64,000 bases of DNA from Palaemon carinicauda. Lineage: Eukaryota; Arthropoda; Malacostraca; Decapoda; Palaemonidae. Below the pieces are notes generated by a model. That model worked only from the letters and a program-made list of their open reading frames with translations. It did not search any database and had not been told where the DNA came from. Shown here piece by piece: positions 59,640-64,000 of the stretch. Position 1 is the first letter of the stretch, and every line of letters starts with the position of its first letter. The stretch is from positions 43,546,100-43,610,099 of the forward strand of contig NC_090768.1 of NCBI RefSeq assembly GCF_036898095.1. The letters run 5' to 3'. The translations under genes were made by a program, and so were the position numbers.

Positions 59640-59780
59640 CAATCTCCCACAAATTGCCCAAACTGCCGAGTGGTAGGGGGAGGGGGTGGAAATAGTTGAA
59701 TCTGTGTGTATACCTATCTAAACATTTATCCTCCATTTTAGACAGGTTGCGCACACTAGTATCGTTATGTTTCTGTTCGT
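59640..59780 (+). repeat. Dispersed repeat D1, copy 3
   Basis: 'ctcccacaaattgcccaaac', then 'agggggagggggtggaaata', then 'gttgaatctgtgtgtatacc' and 'tatctaaacatttatcc', in the same order as copy 2. It begins about 35 bp outside the DIRS right end. Confidence 0.65.
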
Positions 59781-60914
59781 TTTCAGCGTACAGTACTTCT
59801 AAATTTAGAGCAGTATTCATAGATCAGTTGGAATTAATGGGGCTTCTCAAGTGGAGCGGTTCCATTCGCCATAGGTAATATTAATCTTACAATGGGCAAA
59901 ACTAGGATGTTTATTGTTCAAAAGGTTATATTTTGAATTGGAGCATTCAATAACATAGTTATTTGTGGTAGTTATTTGACTTTCACTGATGCAGTTATTT
60001 AGTTATAGACATGATCAACTGAAACGTCATCTATTTCAGAAATTGATTATACATATTCATTACTGTACAGTATAACACTCTCAGCTCATTATACAGTAAA
60101 ATGGTTTTCCTCATCTGAATGTAAATATTACCACCAAAATAATCCCCAAAACATGTACTGGTGTCCAGGTTCCACACAAGCCTGCCAAGAAATCTTAATT
60201 AAAAGCCAAATGAGCCACTACAGAGCAAACATTGGCCCCCTATATGCTTTTGAAACAGAGCAGTCCCATCTGGCAGTAGGCCTGCTGGTCCTAAAATGGC
60301 AAAAATGTGACCTCTATTGTTTGATAGCAGTGCCAATGACCTAAGAAGGCTGCTTTTCTTCATAAGCTCTGAATCAACTGTAGAGTTGACATGATTTGTA
60401 AACTTTAATATGCAAGTTCGGCATAAACAGTAACACTATAGAAAAGCCCCATATGATGTATCACATCCTAGTACTTGAAAACTAATAAAATAAAGAATGA
60501 TTTATGCACAAACCTGTATAAAAATGAGGCACCCATAATGACTAACCAAACAAAATTAAATACACATTACATGGCCCACCCCTAATTTTACCATACAATT
60601 ACAGAAAACCCCAGGGAATAATAGTGGTTTTTGGGGTGGAAGGAAACTCCTAATTACAATAATAAATTACTTTTGAAAAGTATCATATGCATAAATCACA
60701 GGATAATAACTAAAAAAAATCACATTACATGACACAAAAATTCATTATACACATACTGTAAATCTACTGTACCTAGGATACTAACCTAACCTAGGGTGTC
60801 AAATCTTGACTTAACTGAAAGGGGACACTGTATCACCTATCACAGGACAAATGGAATACAGGGGTACTTTGTAACCTAACAGAACACACCTTATTTACCC
60901 TGGGGTGCTAGAAT
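59781..60914. other. Unassigned stretch
   Basis: AT-rich DNA without a recognised gene. A short 'ctaacctaacctaggg' run lies near 60781. Confidence 0.3.
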
Positions 60915-61240
60915 TGTGGTGGCCTATATGGTAACGTCTCCAAGTGGTATTTGCCAGACTGGGGTTCAAGTAATTCGCAAATTCGTTAGTTCCTTTGGTC
61001 GTTGCAACCTCACCATCCTTGCGAGCTAAAGATGTGGGGTTTGGGAGAGCCTATAGGTCTTTCTGATGAGTCATCAGCAGCCATTGCTCAGCCCTCCTAG
61101 GTCCTAGCTTGGGTGGAGAAGGGGCTTGGGTGCTGATGATATGTATATATTGTCAGTCTCTCAGCATTGTCTTGCTCGATAGGCCAATGTCACTATCTCT
61201 TGCCTCTGCCATTCATGAGCAGCCTTTAAACTTACTGGGA
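60915..61240 (+). mobile_element. tRNA-derived SINE
   Basis: A-box-like TGGCCTATATGGTAACG (about 60919-60935) and B-box-like GGGGTTCAAGTAA (about 60961-60973) mark a tRNA-like head. The body holds 'caacctcaccatccttgcga', 'agcctataggtctttctgat', 'gagtcatcagcagccattgc' and 'tctcttgcctctgccattca', which I recognise as a widespread decapod SINE. The 3' limit is approximate. Confidence 0.7.
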
Positions 61241-61510
61241 GGGGGAGGGCTCCTTCCTAACCTACCAAGCCCCATTCCATAACCTGACCAATGTTGCTGT
61301 ACTGTTAGAAAACCTTAAAACAAACATCAGAGCATATTGTAAAAACAGAGTTTACCCATAAATATTAAAACACGATTGCATGTAATTCATTGCCAAATAA
61401 TACCACTTTGTATAGGAGCTTTTTGATGATGGTGATAGATTGCCTGAGGGGCAAGAAGAGGGTGGGCCTTGTAGTAAACTCACAGCCCAAAATGAAACTG
61501 GCTAAATTAA

Positions 61511-61811
61511 CCCTCTAACCCCCAGGCTATTTGGAAATTTCCAACCCTTAACCCCCAGGGGGTTAATTTTTTCCCAGCACATTTTGCAGTATATTTTTTT
61601 TAAATTGCTCTAACAGCCTTAATTTTTGTCATAGAGAGGTCAGGTTGGTCTCATTCTCTTGGAAAATGCCTGAATTTTTTCAAAAAATTATCAAAAATAT
61701 GAAAAAAAAAAATTTATAGCATTTTTTTGCAAGGACGTACCGGTACGTCCATGGGGGTAAAGGGATGGCTATTGTGAAACATACCAGTACGTCCTTTTGG
61801 GGGTAAAAGGG
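61511..61811. mobile_element. piggyBac-type MITE, 301 bp, with TTAA duplications
   Basis: TTAA at 61507-61510 and at 61812-61815 flank termini CCCTCTAACCCCCAGG (left) and CCCTTTTACCCCCAAAAGG (right, inverted). A TTAA duplication with CCC-starting termini is the piggyBac hallmark. The interior has no frame, is AT-rich, and holds a perfect 18-bp palindrome (ggacgtaccggtacgtcc, 61733-61750) with a diverged echo at about 61781-61796. Confidence 0.8.
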
Positions 61812-61815
61812 TTAA

Positions 61816-62230
61816 GTGTCAAAAACACCAATAAGATCTTCTATACCAATATTGCTTCATCCAATATACAGTATAATACACCTTAGGTTATTAGGAGCAA
61901 TATATGGCATGTCAACTGTAATAGCAATTTTTGGCAGGTGTCAGCTCCAACAGCACCTATGAGGCAAGGATCAAGGCAAGGCAAAAGGGACTCTCCATAT
62001 CTTCCCTTCCCCAGCCCATATATAGCCGGGTCACTACCCTATTTATATTTTCATGCCTTTTTTAATCTACTTTTCCAAGGATAAATACCAATCAGCTTTA
62101 CAAACATGAACCATCCATTATTCTCCCCTGACTCAAAGGTTTTTCTTACATATTTTTGTGAATATTTACCTGTGAACAGCCACTAGCAAAGTTTAAAAAA
62201 CTAAAATTTCCTGCCCCTCACCTTGAATAG
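61816..62230. other. Unassigned stretch
   Basis: No gene or repeat recognised between the MITE and the foldback. Confidence 0.3.
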
Positions 62231-63841
62231 TCTATTTTTTATAGCGGTACATATTTGCACTGACTCACAGGGGTGCCCTTTTAGCTCGGAAAGGTTCCTG
62301 ATACCTGATTGGTTCGAAGTATTTTTGTCCGAACACCTTCATTGTTCTCGAATGATTACCAAGTAATGTGAATCAAAACTTATTTGTTAACCTATATTTC
62401 TCCATCAGATATATGTTTTGTCAATAAACAATGTGAAAGAATAAATATATTATAAAGAATCGTCTTGGTAAGTCTAAATTTGATAACACATTCCGCCGAA
62501 GTCAACGACAGCAGCTTGTTTTCGGATGCACGCTTTGTAATTTTGTAATTTTTCACATATTTTAACACAAATTGGGATAAATTACACTCAGCATAAGTTA
62601 AACATGTTATTATAAACTTTCTTTGAATACCAGAACTTACCAAAAACATAGAATTAATAAAACCAGATATTTGTGAAAACTTAAGTGGAGGTAAAAGAAC
62701 AGGCTGTAGCGGCCTGGCGGAAAATCGATCCCTTCTGACTCGTAGACGCAGTTTGTTTTTTCTTTCGTAATATAGTTCGGCCTATTCCTTTCAGTTTAAA
62801 TAGTCTTACATTGTTTCTCTTCGTATTATTTTGCTTAGTATTTTCCCACATTCCTGTTCCTCACCATATATCTATCTATTTTCCCCGATATCCCTTCTTT
62901 CATATAGGCCTATGTGATATCCGCACTACGATTCCTTATGTTTTGTACCTTACGTCAGTAAGTATGTAAATAGTAACAACATAAATTTTATGCTGTGTAG
63001 CAAGTATAACCTTTTATGTAAACCTGAAATTAAGCATAGTATCTTTTTATTCCCGCCTCTACACTATTTCAATAAGACTAGCACGCGCTTCCCTTCAAGC
63101 CATCACTCTCAACAGAGGATAAGAAATAAGGAATCGTTGTGCGGATATCCCTCATATGAAAGAAGGGATATCGGGGAAAATAGATAGATATGTGTGGAAC
63201 AGGAATGTGGGAAAATACTAAGCAAAATAAAACGAAGAGAGACAATGCAAGACTATTTAAACTGAAAGGAATAGGCCGAACTATATTACGAAAAAAAAAA
63301 AAAAAAAAAAAAAAAACTGCGTCTACGAGCCAGAAGGGATCGTTTTCCCGCCAGGCCGCTACAGGCTGTTCTTTAACCTCCCCATAAGTTTTCACAAATA
63401 TCGGGTTTTATTAATTCCATGTTTTTGGTAAGTTCTGGTATTCAAAGAAAGTTTATAATAACATGTTTAACTTATGCTGATTGTAATCTATCCCAATTTG
63501 TGTTGAAATATGTGAAAAATTACAAAATTACAAAGCGTGCATCCGAAAACCAGCTGCTGTCGTTGACTTCGGCGGATTGTGTTATTAAATTTAGACTTAC
63601 CAAGACGATTCTTTATAACATATTTATTCTTTCACATTTTTTATTGACAAAACATATATCTGATGGAGAAATATAGGTTAATAAATTATTAAGTTTCGAT
63701 TCACATTACTTGGTAATCATTCGAGAATAATGAAGGTGTTCGGACAAAAATACTTCCGACCAATCAGGTATCAGGAACCTTTCCGAGCTAAAAGGGCACC
63801 CCTGTGAGTCAGTGCAAATATGCACCGCTATAAAAAATAGA
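62231..63841. repeat. Long foldback (inverted repeat), arms about 710 bp
   Basis: The left arm 62231-62942 is the inverse of the right arm 63123-63841 around a ~180-bp spacer. The arms differ by scattered substitutions and small indels, plus an A26 run at about 63291-63316 in the right arm that is short in the left. Both arms carry the same 85-codon frame (62649-62392 on -, 63419-63676 on +) with four amino-acid differences, in which synonymous changes do not dominate. No transposase or clear target duplication was seen. Confidence 0.9.
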
Positions 63842-64000
63842 GTAGAGTATAGTGTGTCCTTTCCAAGCATAAAGGACTTTGCCCTCCACTTACTCTGACT
63901 GACCTGGGACACTGTGTCCTTACATATTTAACATCTCGGTATTGCTAAACAGCACACGGGTAAAGTTATACCCATATTTTACTATTCCATTTCGTTAAAT
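63842..64000. other. Unassigned right edge
   Basis: Short flank of the foldback with nothing recognised. Confidence 0.3.

Overview
This is eukaryotic repeat-dominated DNA with no convincing host gene. The mix of features suggests a decapod crustacean (shrimp, prawn or crab-like): very dense (TA)n, (GA)n and (CA)n microsatellites, a DIRS-type tyrosine-recombinase retrotransposon, an I-like LINE with an RNase H domain, decapod-style tRNA-derived SINEs, and Tc1/mariner and piggyBac derivatives. The species cannot be fixed from the sequence. Nothing prokaryotic was seen.

Layout. 1-2584: a possible HARBI1-like exon, microsatellites, a 102-bp minisatellite and a LINE tail. 2585-10938: one 43-bp satellite array of about 190 units, degenerate on the left and sharply cut on the right, with internal ~600-bp higher-order duplication. 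11000-18700: compound microsatellites, a tRNA-derived SINE, a mariner foldback element with TA at both ends, and two copies of a dispersed repeat. 18763-20891: a decayed CR1/Jockey-like LINE, cut by a 500-N assembly gap (20892-21391).

21392-45909: a 184-bp satellite, split by a block of two minus-strand LINE copies. Copy A (31141-37648) runs from its 5' UTR to its 3' tail with three frameshifts. Copy B (37649-42834) lacks the RNase H end and carries several stops and frameshifts. The two copies are almost the same in ORF2 but clearly diverged in ORF1, so at least one looks mosaic. Satellite units on both sides of the LINE block belong to a variant that differs from the homogeneous core. 45910-52990: remnants, a poly-G tract, a pogo-like MITE and LINE 3' ends. 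53061-59605: a minus-strand DIRS element (gag, RT, RNase H, tyrosine recombinase). Its recombinase frame is intact, but gag and RT-RNase H are broken and one RT catalytic Asp is changed to Asn. 59640-64000: a third copy of the dispersed repeat, a SINE, a 301-bp piggyBac-type MITE with intact TTAA duplications, and a 1.6-kb foldback with ~710-bp arms.

The window reads as mobile elements nested in satellite DNA rather than as cooperating genes. The most interesting parts are the LINE/satellite junctions, the mosaic LINE pair, the LINE ORF2 that lacks an AUG start, the DIRS terminal arrangement and the long foldback. All calls rest on reading motifs by eye. Identities are qualitative.
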